Part shown: positions 12,901 to 24,900 of the stretch, one piece after another
Layout: every line of letters begins with the position of its first letter
Position numbering within the stretch: the stretch's first letter is position 1
Translations under genes and position numbers: made by a program
Notes under the pieces: generated by a model
Databases searched by the model: none
The model's input: the letters and a program-made list of their open reading frames with translations, nothing else
Told to the model about the DNA's origin: nothing
Origin: Symbiodinium natans
Lineage: Eukaryota > Sar > Dinophyceae > Suessiales > Symbiodiniaceae
Assembly (NCBI GenBank): GCA_905221605.1
Contig: CAJNDS010001258.1
Span: forward strand, 508,357-572,356
Length of the DNA: 64,000 bases
Direction: 5' to 3'

Positions 12901-15900
12901 AGGGTTTAGGGTTTAGGGTTTAGGGTTTAGGTTCTAGTGTTTAGGGTCTGGGGCTTAGGGTTCCCAAGCCCTCCACAGCCCTGAAATGCTGAAACGCTGA
13001 ACCCAAACCCTAAGCAATGAAGCCCTGAAACTCCCAACTCCCAAGCACAAAGAACCCGACAACCCGCAAACCTAAGCCAGAAACCCTTAAACCCTAAGAC
13101 CCTAAGACCCTAAAACCCTAAAAACCTTAAAAACCCTAAAACCCTAAAACCCTAAAACCCTAAAACCCTAAAACCCTAAAACCCTAAAACCCTAAAAACC
13201 TTAAAAACCCTAAAAACCCTAAAACCCTAAAACCTTAAAACCCTAAAGCCCTAAAACCCTAAAACCCTAAAACCCTAAAACCCTAAAACCCTAAAACCCT
13301 AAAACCCTAAAACCCTAAAACCCTAAAACCCTAAAACCCTAAAACCCTAAAACCCTAAACCCTCAAACCCTAAAACCCTTAACCCTAACCCTAAACGCCT
13401 TCGCCTACAGATCATTGGCAGCCCAGGAGCACCAGGGCTACCACACGGTGTCTGACTACTTCACGCCCCTCTTGCCCTGTTAGTCATTGCCCAGTCTAGG
13501 GTTTAGGGTTTAGGGTCTTGGGGTTGAAGGTTTAGGGGATTAGGGTTTCGGGTTTTAAGGTTTAGGGCTTAGGGTTTTGAGGTTCAGGTTTAGGGTTTAG
13601 GCCTTCAAGGTTTCGGGTTTACGGTGTCGGGCTTTCGGAAACACTTCTCGGTGCCCATGGACATAAGCGAGGGAGACAAAGCTTGAGGGGTGGGGTAGAC
13701 CAGAAACCTGCCCTAAACCCTCAACCCAAGACCCGAATGTGACCCGAACCCATATACCCTCACACCCCGACCCCTGCCCCTAAACCTTCAAACCCCGGAA
13801 AGCCAAAATTAAAGTCCTGAACCCCACGCCCTAGCCCCCCAAGCTTAACTCCTAAACCCCCAAGGTCAAGCCCAACTGCTCCCCCCCCCTCCTCACTCAG
13901 CCGAGTCTCAATGATCCAGAGCCCGTCCTGGGTCGGATCGCCTGCCCCGTGCTCATCCTCGGCGCGAAAGATGCCACCTGGCACCACCGGGTTCAGGGGC
14001 CCCAAACGCTAAACCCTAAAGAGCCCCTAAACCCTAAACCCTAAACCCTAAACCCTAAACCCTAAACCCTAAACCCTAAACCCTAAACCCTAAACCGTAA
14101 CCCCTAAACCCTGAACCCTAAGCCCTAAACCCTAAACCCTAAACCCTAAACCTAAACCCTACACTCGATTTGGGTGGGGGTTTAGGGTTTCGCGCTTTCT
14201 GGGTGCAAAGATTTGCGGCTGCGGGACCCGCAGTTGGGTTTTCGATGGAGGGTCCAGCAACTGTCACAGTTGCTGACAAATTAGGGTTTAGGGTTTAAGG
14301 TGTAGGGTGTAGGGTTTAGGGTTTAGGGGAATTCATCATCAACCAGCCATCAAGCGGGCTTTGCTGCTTGAGCTATAGTATAGGAGGTGCGGGCCATGCA
14401 ATATGGTGCGAGCGGCCGAAAAGCGAGCGCGGGCAAAGTGCCCCAGGTGCCAACGCCAACCATCGCTGCGCCTTCTGAGGCCGGTCACCATGCATAGCGG
14501 CTTAGCGGATTAGTCCGTTCAGCTTGTACCTGTAGTTTAGGGTTTAGGGTTTAGGGTTTAGGGTTTCGGGTTTAGGGTTCGGGTTTAGGGTTTAGGCCGG
14601 CCACTATCATGGCATGCATGGTGGAGCATTGTCTGAAGATGCTGGGTGTGGTCAAGTTCGCCAGTACCATATGTGATACCCTAAACCCTAAACCCTAACA
14701 CCCTAACACCCTAAAAACCTAAAACGCTAAACACTAAGACCCTAAGACCCTGAAAAGCCTTAGCACCAAAAACCCCAAACCCCAAAAACCCTAAAACCCT
14801 AAACCCCTGAAAACTCTAAACCCTAAAATAACTAGACCCAAAAAACACAAACCCAAAAACACCCTAAACCCTAAAAATACTAAACCCTAAGCAAGTGTGC
14901 TGTGAAGTCGGTGTGTGTGTGTGTGTGTGCATGTGTACCTTCAACGGGGCTATAAGCAAATACATTCGATAGTACTCATGGCCGCCCGCAAACCTTCAAG
15001 TAAACCCTGAAACTCAGTGTGCCCAGTTCCCTTTTTCTGCTGAACAGAAGGTCGCCTTTAATCTTCGTGTTACTGGGGCCCTATACAGTCTAAACCCTAG
15101 CCCCCGACTCTGCGCAAAGTCCCATACAGCCCTGTGACAAGTCGCAGCTGTGTTTATAAACATGTCGTGTTCCTTTGGGGCTCTGCAACTTGGAGTTTTG
15201 GGAATGATGAGGCAAAGCCCGAGCGACCAAATGGAAGGTATGTGGATACATGTGTGTGTGTGTGTTTATATATATATATATATATTGCTCACCCCCCCCC
15301 CCCCCCCCCCAATGGACCAACCGCGACATGAAAAAAGACATGGGACATGGGAAAGCATGCTTATCATACATACATATATATATATAGATGTATGTAGGAC
15401 CTTTATGCATTATTTGACGGTCCTGCTTCGCCTTCCAAAACTTTAAGGATTTTAAGGAATTTAGGGGTTTTCCAAAATTTTAAAAACCCTTAAAATCCTT
15501 AAAATCCTTAAAATTTTGAAAGCCAAAACTTTAAGGATTTTAAGGAATTTAAGGCCTTTTAAATTTCTTAAAATCCTTAAAATCCTTAAAATCCTTAAAA
15601 TTTTGAAAGAAAATTAAATCATTTTCCGGAAAGAGGCAGGCCCATTTAAAATTTTAAAAATCCTTAAAATCCTTAAAATCCTTAAAATTTTGAAAGCCCG
15701 GGCCTTTCAAAATTTTAAGGATTTTAAGGAATTTAAGGCCTTTTAAATTTCTTAAAATCCTTAAAATCCTGAAAATTTTGAAAGAAAATTAAATTATTTT
15801 CCGGAAAGAGGCAGGCCCATTTAAAATTTTAAAAATCCTTAAAATCCTTAAAATCCTTAAAATTTTGAAAGGTTGGGCCTTTCAAAATTTTAAGGATTTT

Positions 15901-18900
15901 AAGGAATTTAAGGCCGTTTAAATTTCTTAAAATCCTTAAAATCCTTAAAATTTCGAAAGAAAATTAAATCATTTTCCGGAAAGAGGCAGGCCCATTTAAA
16001 ATTTTAAAAATCCTTAAAATCCTTAAAATCCTTAAAATTTTGAAAGGTTGGGGCTTTCAAAATTTTAAGGATTTTAAGGAATTTAAGGCCTTTTAAATTT
16101 CTTAAAATCCTTAAAATCCTTAAAATCCTTAAAATTTTGAAAGAAAATTAAATCATTTTCCGGAAAGAGGCAGGCCCATTTAAAATTTTAAGAATCCTTA
16201 AAATCCTTAAAATCCTTAAAATTTTGAAAGCCCGGGCCTTTCAAAATTTTAAGGATTTTAAGGAATTTAGGCCTTTTAAATTTCTTAAAATCCTTAAAAT
16301 CCTGAAAATTTTGAAAGAAAATTAAATTATTTTCCGGAAAGAGGCAGGCCCATTTAAAATTTTAAAAATCCTTAAAATCCTTAAAATCCTTAAAATTTTG
16401 AAAGGTTGGGGCTTTCAAAATTTTAAGGATTTTAAGGAATTTAAGGCCTTTTAAATTTCTTAAAATCCTTAAAATCCTTAAAATTTTGAAAGAAAATTAA
16501 ATCATTTTCCGGAAAGAGGCAGGCCCATTTAAAATTTTAAAAATCCTTAAAATCCTTAAAATCCTTAAAATGAAAGCCCGGGCCTTTCAAAATTTTAAGG
16601 ATTTTAAGGAATTTAAGGCCTTTTAAATTTCTTAAAATCCTTAAAATCCTTAAAATTTTGAAAGAAAATTAAATTATTTTCCGGAAAGAGGCAGGCCCAT
16701 TTAAAAATTTTAAAAATCCTTAAAATCCTTAAAATCCTTAAAATTTTGAAAGGTTGGGGCTTTCAAAATTTTAAGGATTTTAAGGAATTTAAGGCCTTTT
16801 AAATTTCTTAAAATCCTTAAAATCCTTAAAATCCTTAAAATTTTGAAAGAAAATTAAATCATTTTCCGGAAAGAGGCAGGCCCATTTAAAATTTTAAAAA
16901 TCCTTAAAATCCTTAAAATCCTTAAAATTTTGAAAGGTTGGGGCTTTCAAAATTTTAAGGATTTTAAGGAATTTAAGGCCTTTTAAATTTCTTAAAATCC
17001 TTAAAATCCTTAAAATCCTTAAAATTTTGAAAGAAAATTAAATTATTTTCCGGAAAGAGGCAGGCCCATTTAAAATTTTAAAAATCCTTAAAATCCTGAA
17101 AATCCTTAAAATTTTGAAAGCCCGGGCCTTTCAAAATTTTAAGGATTTTAAGGAATTTAAGGCCTTTTAAATTTCTTAAAATCCTTAAAATCCTTAAAAT
17201 TTTGAAAGAAAATTAAATTATTTTCCGGAAAGAGGCAGGCCCATTTAAAATTTTAAAAATCCTTAAAATCCTTAAAATCCTTAAAATTTTGAAAGCCCGG
17301 GCCTTTCAAAATTTTAAGGATTTTAAGGAATTTAAGGCCTTTTAAATTTCTTAAAATCCTTAAAATCCTTAAAATCCTTAAAATTTTGAAAGAAAATTAA
17401 ATTATTTTCCGGAAAGAGGCAGGCCCATTTAAAATTTTAAAAATCCTTAAAATCCTTAAAATTTTGAAAGGTTGGGGCTTTCAAAATTTTAAGGATTTTA
17501 AGGGTTTTAAGGATTTTTAAGATTTTAAATGGGCCTGACTCTTTCCGGAATATATTTTAATTTTATTTCAAAATTTTAAGGATTTTAAGGATTTTAAGAA
17601 ATTTAAAGGCGCTAAATTCCTTAAAATCCTTAAAATTTTGAAAGGCCCGGGCTTTCAAAATTTTAAGGATTTTAAGGATTTTAAGGATTTTTAAAATTTT
17701 AAATGGGCCTGCCTCTTTCCGGAAAATAATTTAATTTTCTTTCAAAATTTTAAGGATTTTAAGGTTTTTAAGAAATTTAAAAGGCCTTAAATTCCTTAAA
17801 ATCCTTAAAATTTTGAAAGGCCCGGGCTTTCAAAATTTTAAGGATTTTAAGGATTTTAAGGATTTTTAAAGTTTTAAATGGGCCTGCCTCTTTCCGGAAA
17901 ATGATTTAATTTTCTTTCAAAATTTTAAGGATTTTAAGGATTTTAAGGATTTTAAGAAATTTAAAAGGCCTTAAATTCCTTAAAATCCTTAAAATTTTGA
18001 AAACCTTTCAAATTTTAAGGATTTTAAGGATTTTTAAAATGTAAATGGGCCTGCCTCTTTCCGGAAATAATGATTTTCTTTCAAAATTTTAGGATTTAGG
18101 ATTTTAAGAAATTTAAAAGGCCTAAACCTTAAAATCATTAAAATTTTGAAAGGCCGGGGCTTTCAAAATTTTAAGGATTTAAGGATTTTAAGGAATTTCT
18201 TAAAACATTTTTAAATGGGCTTGGCCTCTTTCCGGAAAAATGATTTAATTTTCTTTCAAAAAATTTTAAGGATTTTAAAGGCCTTTTAAGGATTGTAGAA
18301 ATTTAAAAGGCCCTTAAATTCCTTTAAAAATCTTTAAAATTTTGCAAGGCCCCAAAACTTCAAAATTTTAAGGATTTTAAGGATTTTAAGGATTTTTAAA
18401 ATTTTAAATGGGCCTGCCTCTTTCCGGAAAATGATTTAATTTTCTTTCAAAATTTTAAGGATTTTAAGGATTTTAAGAAATTTAAAAGGCCTTAAATTCC
18501 TTAAAATCCTTAAAAATTTTAAAAGGCCCGGGCTTTCAAAATTTAAGGATTTTAAGGATTTTAAGGATTTTTAAAATTTTAAATGGGCCTGCCTCTTTCC
18601 GGAAAATATTTTAATTTTCTTTCAAAATTTTAAGGATTTTAAGGATTTTAAGAAATTTAAAAGGCCTTAAATTCCTTAAAATCTTAAAATTTTTGAAAGG
18701 CCCGGGCTTTCAAAAATTTTAAGGATTTTAAGGATTTTAAGGATTTTTAAAATTTTAAATGGGCCTGCCTCTTTCCGGAAAATAATTTAATTTTCTTTCA
18801 AAATTTTAAGGGTTTTAAGGATTTTAAGAAATTTAAAAAAAAATTTTAAAGCGCCTGCCTCTTTCCGGAAAATTAATTTTGATTTCCTTTCAAAAATTTA

Positions 18901-21697
18901 AGGATTTTAAGGATTTTAGAAATTTAAAAGGCCTTAAATTCCTTAAAAAATCCTTAAAAATTGAAAGGCCCGGGCTTTAAAAAATTTAAGGTTTTAAGGA
19001 ATTTTAAGGATTTTAAAATTTTAAATGGGCCTGCCTCTTTCCGGAAAATAATTTAATTTTCTTTCAAAATTTTAAGGATTTTAAGGATTTTAAGAATTTT
19101 AAAAGGCCTTAAATTCCTTAAAATCCTTAAAATTTTGAAAGGCCCGGGCTTTCAAAATTTTAAGGGTTTTAAGGATTTTAAGGATTTTTAAAATTTTAAA
19201 TGGGCCTGCCTCTTTCCGGAAAATAATTTAATTTTCTTTCAAAATTTTAAGGATTTTAAGGATTTTAAGAAATTTAAAAGGCGTTAAATTCCTTAAAATC
19301 CTTAAAATATTGAAAGGTCCGGGCTTTCAAAATTTTAAGGGTTTTCAGGATTTTAAGGATTTTAAAATTAGAAATGGGCCTGACTTTTCCGGAAAATAAA
19401 TTTATTTTCCAATAGTTTTACTGAGTTTATTTTTTTGTATTTAAATGGGCCTGACCCTTTCTGGAAAATACTTGAATATTAGTTTAATATTTGATAGATT
19501 TTAAGGAAACTAGGGGCATTTCAATATTTGGAAAGGCCATGAAGTTCCATGGGTACGTTATATTTTTGGATTTTTGTTTGTAATTTTTTCAGCAAATAAA
19601 CCATTTAAGTTTTTTTTTTGCAATTTTCCTGAAATTCTGAAAGCCTAGGCCTTACAAGAAAAATAAAAAAACAGCAACACAAATACTCATTTAAAATATT
19701 TAAATGCGCTTCTTAGTCCTTTTAAAAAAGAGCATTTTGTTTTGTTAATTCATAAGGCTTGTAAAAAAAGCCGGGGGTCCGGGGGCGAGCGTTAACAAAA
19801 GCATTCCCCTTGAATATTTCTTCCGCGAAACTTTTCTCCCGCGAATTTTGGCGGGAGAAATTCCCGCGAGCTCTCCCTTGAGTTTTTCTGGTTTTCCCGT
19901 GGTTTCCCTTTGATGTTTTTTTTGGTTTCCCTTCAGTTTCCCGTGAGAGTCAAATCTTCCTTTTACTGTTCCCTTGGACTTCCCTTTGAACTTCCCTTGG
20001 TTTTCCCTCGGATCCCCTTCGAAATTAAAACGCATCCCGCGAGAAATCTCGCAAGACTTCAAAAATAAGGGCTTCCTTTTCCCACGGGATTTCCCGCGAA
20101 GCAGGCCGTAGGCCCCGAGCTGTGGCTGTAGTCTGCAGGCCCCCGAGCTCTCTGACTGTAGAGTCTCCAGGCCCCCAAATGGGCCTGACCCTTTCCGGAA
20201 AATACTTGAATATTAGTTTAAATTTTGATAGATTTTAAGGAAACTAGCGGCATTTCAATATTTTGAAAGGCCATGAAGTTCCATGGGTACCTTATATTTT
20301 TGGATTTTTGTTTGTAATTTTTAGCAAATAAACCATTTAAGTTTTTTTTTTTTGCAATTTTCCTGAAATTCTGAAAGCCTAGGCCTTACAAGAAAAAAAA
20401 CAGCAACACAAATACTCATTTAAAATATTTAAATGCGCTTCTTAGTCCTTTTAAAAAAGAACATTTTGTTTTGTTAATTCATAAGGCTTGTAAAAAAAGC
20501 CGGGGGTCCGGGGACGAGCGTTAACAAAAGCATTTCCCTTGAATATTTCTCCCGCGAAACTTTTCTCCCGCGAATTTTGGCGGGAGAAATTCCCGCGAGC
20601 TCTCCCTTGAGTTTTCCTGGTTTTCCCGTGGTTTCCCTTTGACTTTTTTTTGGTTTCCCTTCAGTTTCCCGTGAGAGTCAAAGCTTCCTTTTACTGTTCC
20701 CTTGGACTTCCCTTTGAACTTCCCTTGGTTTTCCCTCGGATCCCCTTCGAAATTAAAACGCATCCCGCGAGAAATCTCGCAAGACTTCAAAAATAAGGGC
20801 TTCCTTTTCCCACGGGATTTCCCGCGAAGCAGGCCGTAGGCCCCGAGCTGTGGCTGTGGTCTGCAGGCCCCCGAGCTCTCTGACTGTAGTCTCCAGGCCC
20901 CCGGGCTCTCTCGTTGTCACCAGGGTCCGGGCTGTCTGGCTGTAGTCTGCAGGCCCCCGAGCTCTCTGACTGTAGAGTCTCCAGGCCTTTGGGCTCGCTG
21001 TAGTCACCAGGGTCCCGGGCAGTCTCAGGCCCCCGAGCTTTCTGACTGTAGTCTCCAGGCCCCCGGTCTCTCTCGCTGTAGTCACCAGGCCCCCGGGCTG
21101 TCTGGCTGTAGTCTGCAGGCCCCCGAGCTCTCTGACTGTAGTCTCCAGCCCCCCGGGCTCTCGTGCTTGCTTGGGTTTATATTGTTTTTTACTTAATTAG
21201 ATTGACTTAAGTAATTGAAATAATTTAAAGAATTTAAGTATCGAAATTTATTTAAATAATTAAATAACTTAAATATGACGGGCAGGTTTCGGATTTAAAT
21301 TACTTAATGTTATTTAACTTCGGCCGGGAATTAAATAATGTGAATAATTTGTAAATAATATCAACAATTTACATAATGTAAATAATTGAAATAGTTTAAA
21401 NNNNNNNNNNNNNNNNNNNNNNNNNNNNNNNNNNNNNNNNNNNNNNNNNNNNNNNNNNNNNNNNNNNNNNNNNNNNNNNNNNNNNNNNNNNNNNNNNNNN
21501 GAGAGAGGAGAGAGAGAGAGAAGAACCATGAGCATCAGCTGGGTTGCTGCAATCAAAATGGACGTCCCTTTAATAGCTTTCTTTTTGTCTTCAACCGAGC
21601 AAAGGACCACCCTAGTGCTTTCTGTGGGGTGTCCCTTTTCCTCGCTTGAAGATTGAAGAGCAGAAACCGAGCAAAAAGGACACCCATTCCATCGCCC

Positions 21698-21730
<33 letters not shown>

Positions 21731-21899
21731 CATGAGCATCAGCTGGGTTGGCTGCCAATCCAAAATGGACGTCCCTTTTAATCGCTTTCTGTGTCTTCAA
21801 ACGAGCAAAAGGGACACCCTAAGTGCTTTCTTGTGGGGTGTCCCTTTTCCTCGCTTGAAGATGCGGAAAACGATCAAAAAGGACACCCATTCCATCGCC

Positions 21900-21931
<32 letters not shown>

Positions 21932-24900
21932 AAAAAAAATCATGAGCATCAGCTGGGTTGGCTGCCAATCCAAAATGGACGTCCCTTTTAATCGCTTGCT
22001 GTGTCTTCAAACGAACAAAAGAAAACACTTAGGTTCCTCACTTGAAGATGCAGGAAACGGCCCAACAAGGACACCCGTTCCATCGAGAGAGAGGGAGAAA
22101 AGAAAAAATCATGAGCATCAGCTGGGTTTGCTTACATGTTCATTGTTATTCCTTTTGTTTTTTCTAACGGAAATGAACAAGAGAAGAGAAAAATAAGAAC
22201 CAGAGGAAAGATGAAAACGAGCACCATCTTCTCTTTGCCTGATTTTTGCATTTCGCCTGTCCTCATTTCTCTTCTATTCTTTTCATTGCTCTTCCATTTA
22301 GAGTTGCATTCCTGTTGATCTCTCCTCTCTCCTTTCTCTCTCCCTTCTCTTCTCTTGTTCTCCTTTAAATCTCAAAAACACACAAAAGGAAGCTTCTTTT
22401 CCTTGTTGAATGAAGAATGAAAAAAGAAGAAAAGAGATAGGGAAAGAAATTGAAGAGCTCCACTGCCTATTGGTTCATTCCATTTCCTCTCTTTCTATGT
22501 GTTGTTTTCCTTGTCGTTTCAGAAAGCAAGCAAAATAAGGGCAAGGGGGCTTCCTGAAGAGGAGAGAGGGCACCTATCTGCGAAGAGGTCTTGTCCTTTT
22601 TAAGAATAGAGGGAAAAGGGAGAGACAAGGAAGGGAGAGATGATAGACAAAGAAGAGTGCCATCTTCTTTGCGCCTTGTTGTGTTCCTCCGTCTCCTTGT
22701 TTCTTGTCTCCTCTCTTCTGTTCAGTACCCTTCCAGAAAATTAAAATGGCCTCCTTGTTGTCTCTCCTCTCTCACTTCCCTTTCCCTTCTCTCCTTCTGT
22801 TTCCGTTTAACTGACAAAGCACAAGACAGGTATGATAAAGCAGTGGAAGGTAAAGCAGAGGGTGACTCCTTGCGCTTGGACCTTGCCGTACTTCATCATG
22901 TCCCTCTTCTCGGCCTATCTTTTCTGCTCTTTTCCTTACTCTTCTCCTTTTCATAAATTCTTCCTCTTTAGTTGTTCTTATTTCGAAAAGAAAGAGGGAA
23001 GGGAGAGATAAGGGAGGGAGGATAGATAAAGAAGAGTGCCATCTTCTCAGCGCCTCGTTTTGTCTCTCCCTCTTCTCTATTCATCTCTCTTCTATTCTTT
23101 TCTTTGCTATTCCATTGAAATTGGATTCCTGTTATCTCTCCCCTCTCCTTCTCTCTCGCTCCTCTTCTCCTGTTCCCCTCTAAATGACAAAAAACACAAG
23201 AAAGGAAGAACAAGAGGGGCATGTGTTGCAATAAAGCAGGAAGGGAATTGAAGAGCTCCTCTCGCTACTTTCTCATGCCCTTTCCTTTCTATCTACCACA
23301 ATCTACCACACCAAAACACGACTCTCAGCTTCCAAATATACTTCATCATGGGGAGAAGGGACATACTTCATCACAGACTTGGCCCACAGGGAGAGGGGAT
23401 ATACTTCATCACGCTGCTGGGGGGCTGGATCACAAACATGGCCCACGGGGCGAGGGGACATACTTCAGCCACAAAGAGAGGGAACCTACTTCATCACGCT
23501 GGTGGGAGGCTGGATCACAAACCTGGCCTACGGGGAGAGGGGACATGCTTCATCACAAATTTGGCCCACGGGGAGAGGGGACATACTTCATCACAAATTT
23601 GGCCCGCGGGGAGAAGGGACATACTTCATCACAGACTTGGCTCACAGGAGGCGCCAAAATAATCTAAATAATCTAATTATTCAAACCCATTGGTTCCTCT
23701 GGAAACCCAACCATTTAAATAATTTAAAGAATTTAATTATTCAAATACCTGGATTTAAATATTTTAGTTCTGGGGCGTCCCATCAAAAGGGAATAGGGAG
23801 AGACAAGGGAGAGATGATATATATAGAGCTTTGCGCTTTATTTTGTCACTCCGTCTCCTTGCTTCCTGTCTCTTCTCTTCTTTCCAGCACCCTTCCAGAA
23901 AAATGGCATCCTTGTTCTCTCTCCTCTCTCACTTCCCTTTCCCTTCTCTCTTTCTGTTACTTTTTGACTGATGAACAACAAGAAAGGAACTTGCAGGATA
24001 AAACAGTGGCAGGGTAAGCAGAGGTTGCGCGTGGACCTTGCCGTACTTCATCATATCCCTCTTCTCGGCCTATCTCTTCTGCTCCTTTCCTTACTCTTCT
24101 CCTTTTCATAATTATTCCTCTTTAGTTGTTCTTATCTGGAAAAGAAAGAGGGAAGGGAGAGATAAGGGAGGGAGGATAGATAAAGAAGAGCGCCATCTTC
24201 TCTGCGCCTTGTTTTGTCTCTCCCTCTTCTCTATTCATCTCTCTTCTATTCTTTTCTTTGCTGTTCTATTGAAATTGGATTCCCTGTATCTCTCCTCTGT
24301 CCTTCTCTCTCGCTCCTCTTCTCCTGTCCCCCTCTAAACGATTGCTCTTTACAGATAGGTGCCCTCCCTCCTCTTCAGGAAATCTCTTTTCGCTTATTTT
24401 GCTTTTTTGAAGCGAATAAAACAACGGATAAGAGAGGAAAGGGAATGACTAAGTAAAGACAGGAGCTCTTCAATAGGTGCCCTCCCTCCTCTTCAGGAAA
24501 TCTCTTTTCCCGTATTTTGCTTTTTGAAGCGAAGAAAACAACAGATAAGAAGAGAGGAAAGGGAATGACTAAGTAAAGAGAGGGGCTCTTCAATTTCCCT
24601 CCCTATATCTGATGTTACGTTTCCTTCTTGGGCGGTGCCCTTCTTTCTCCCTTGAAGATGCAGAAAACGATCAGGAAGGACACCCGTTCCATCGCCCATA
24701 TATAGACAGAGATAAATCATGAGCATCAGCTGGGTTTGCTGCCGATCCAAAATGGGCGTCCCTTTTAATCGCTTTCTGTGTCTTGAAACGAGCAAAAGGG
24801 GCACCCTTACTAAGTGTTTTCTTGTGGTGTCACTTTTCTTCGCTTGAAGATGCAGAAAACGATCCAAAAAGGACACCCGTTCCATCGCCCATGTATGGGG

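Larger units (their letters stand above)
8741..13426 (+). other. Hydrolase intron 7, 4.7 kb
   Basis: Carries telomere-like arrays in both directions, foldback elements B1, D1 and A2, several short coding-like segments and the OTU-type exon. These are listed separately. Confidence 0.55.

Noticed and set aside
15090-15446. Open frames of about 100 codons on both strands
   Set aside because: They run through GT, TA and poly-C tracts; low complexity explains them.
15435-19400. CRISPR-like array
   Set aside because: Units are contiguous satellites without unique spacers, in a eukaryotic context.
19745-20790. Two similar minus-strand frames rich in Lys, Gly and Asn
   Set aside because: Duplicate copies of a low-complexity segment with no family signal.
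23221-24017. Long frames with repeated HHGEKGHTSSQ or GRGDILHH peptides
   Set aside because: Direct product of the 38-45 bp minisatellite.
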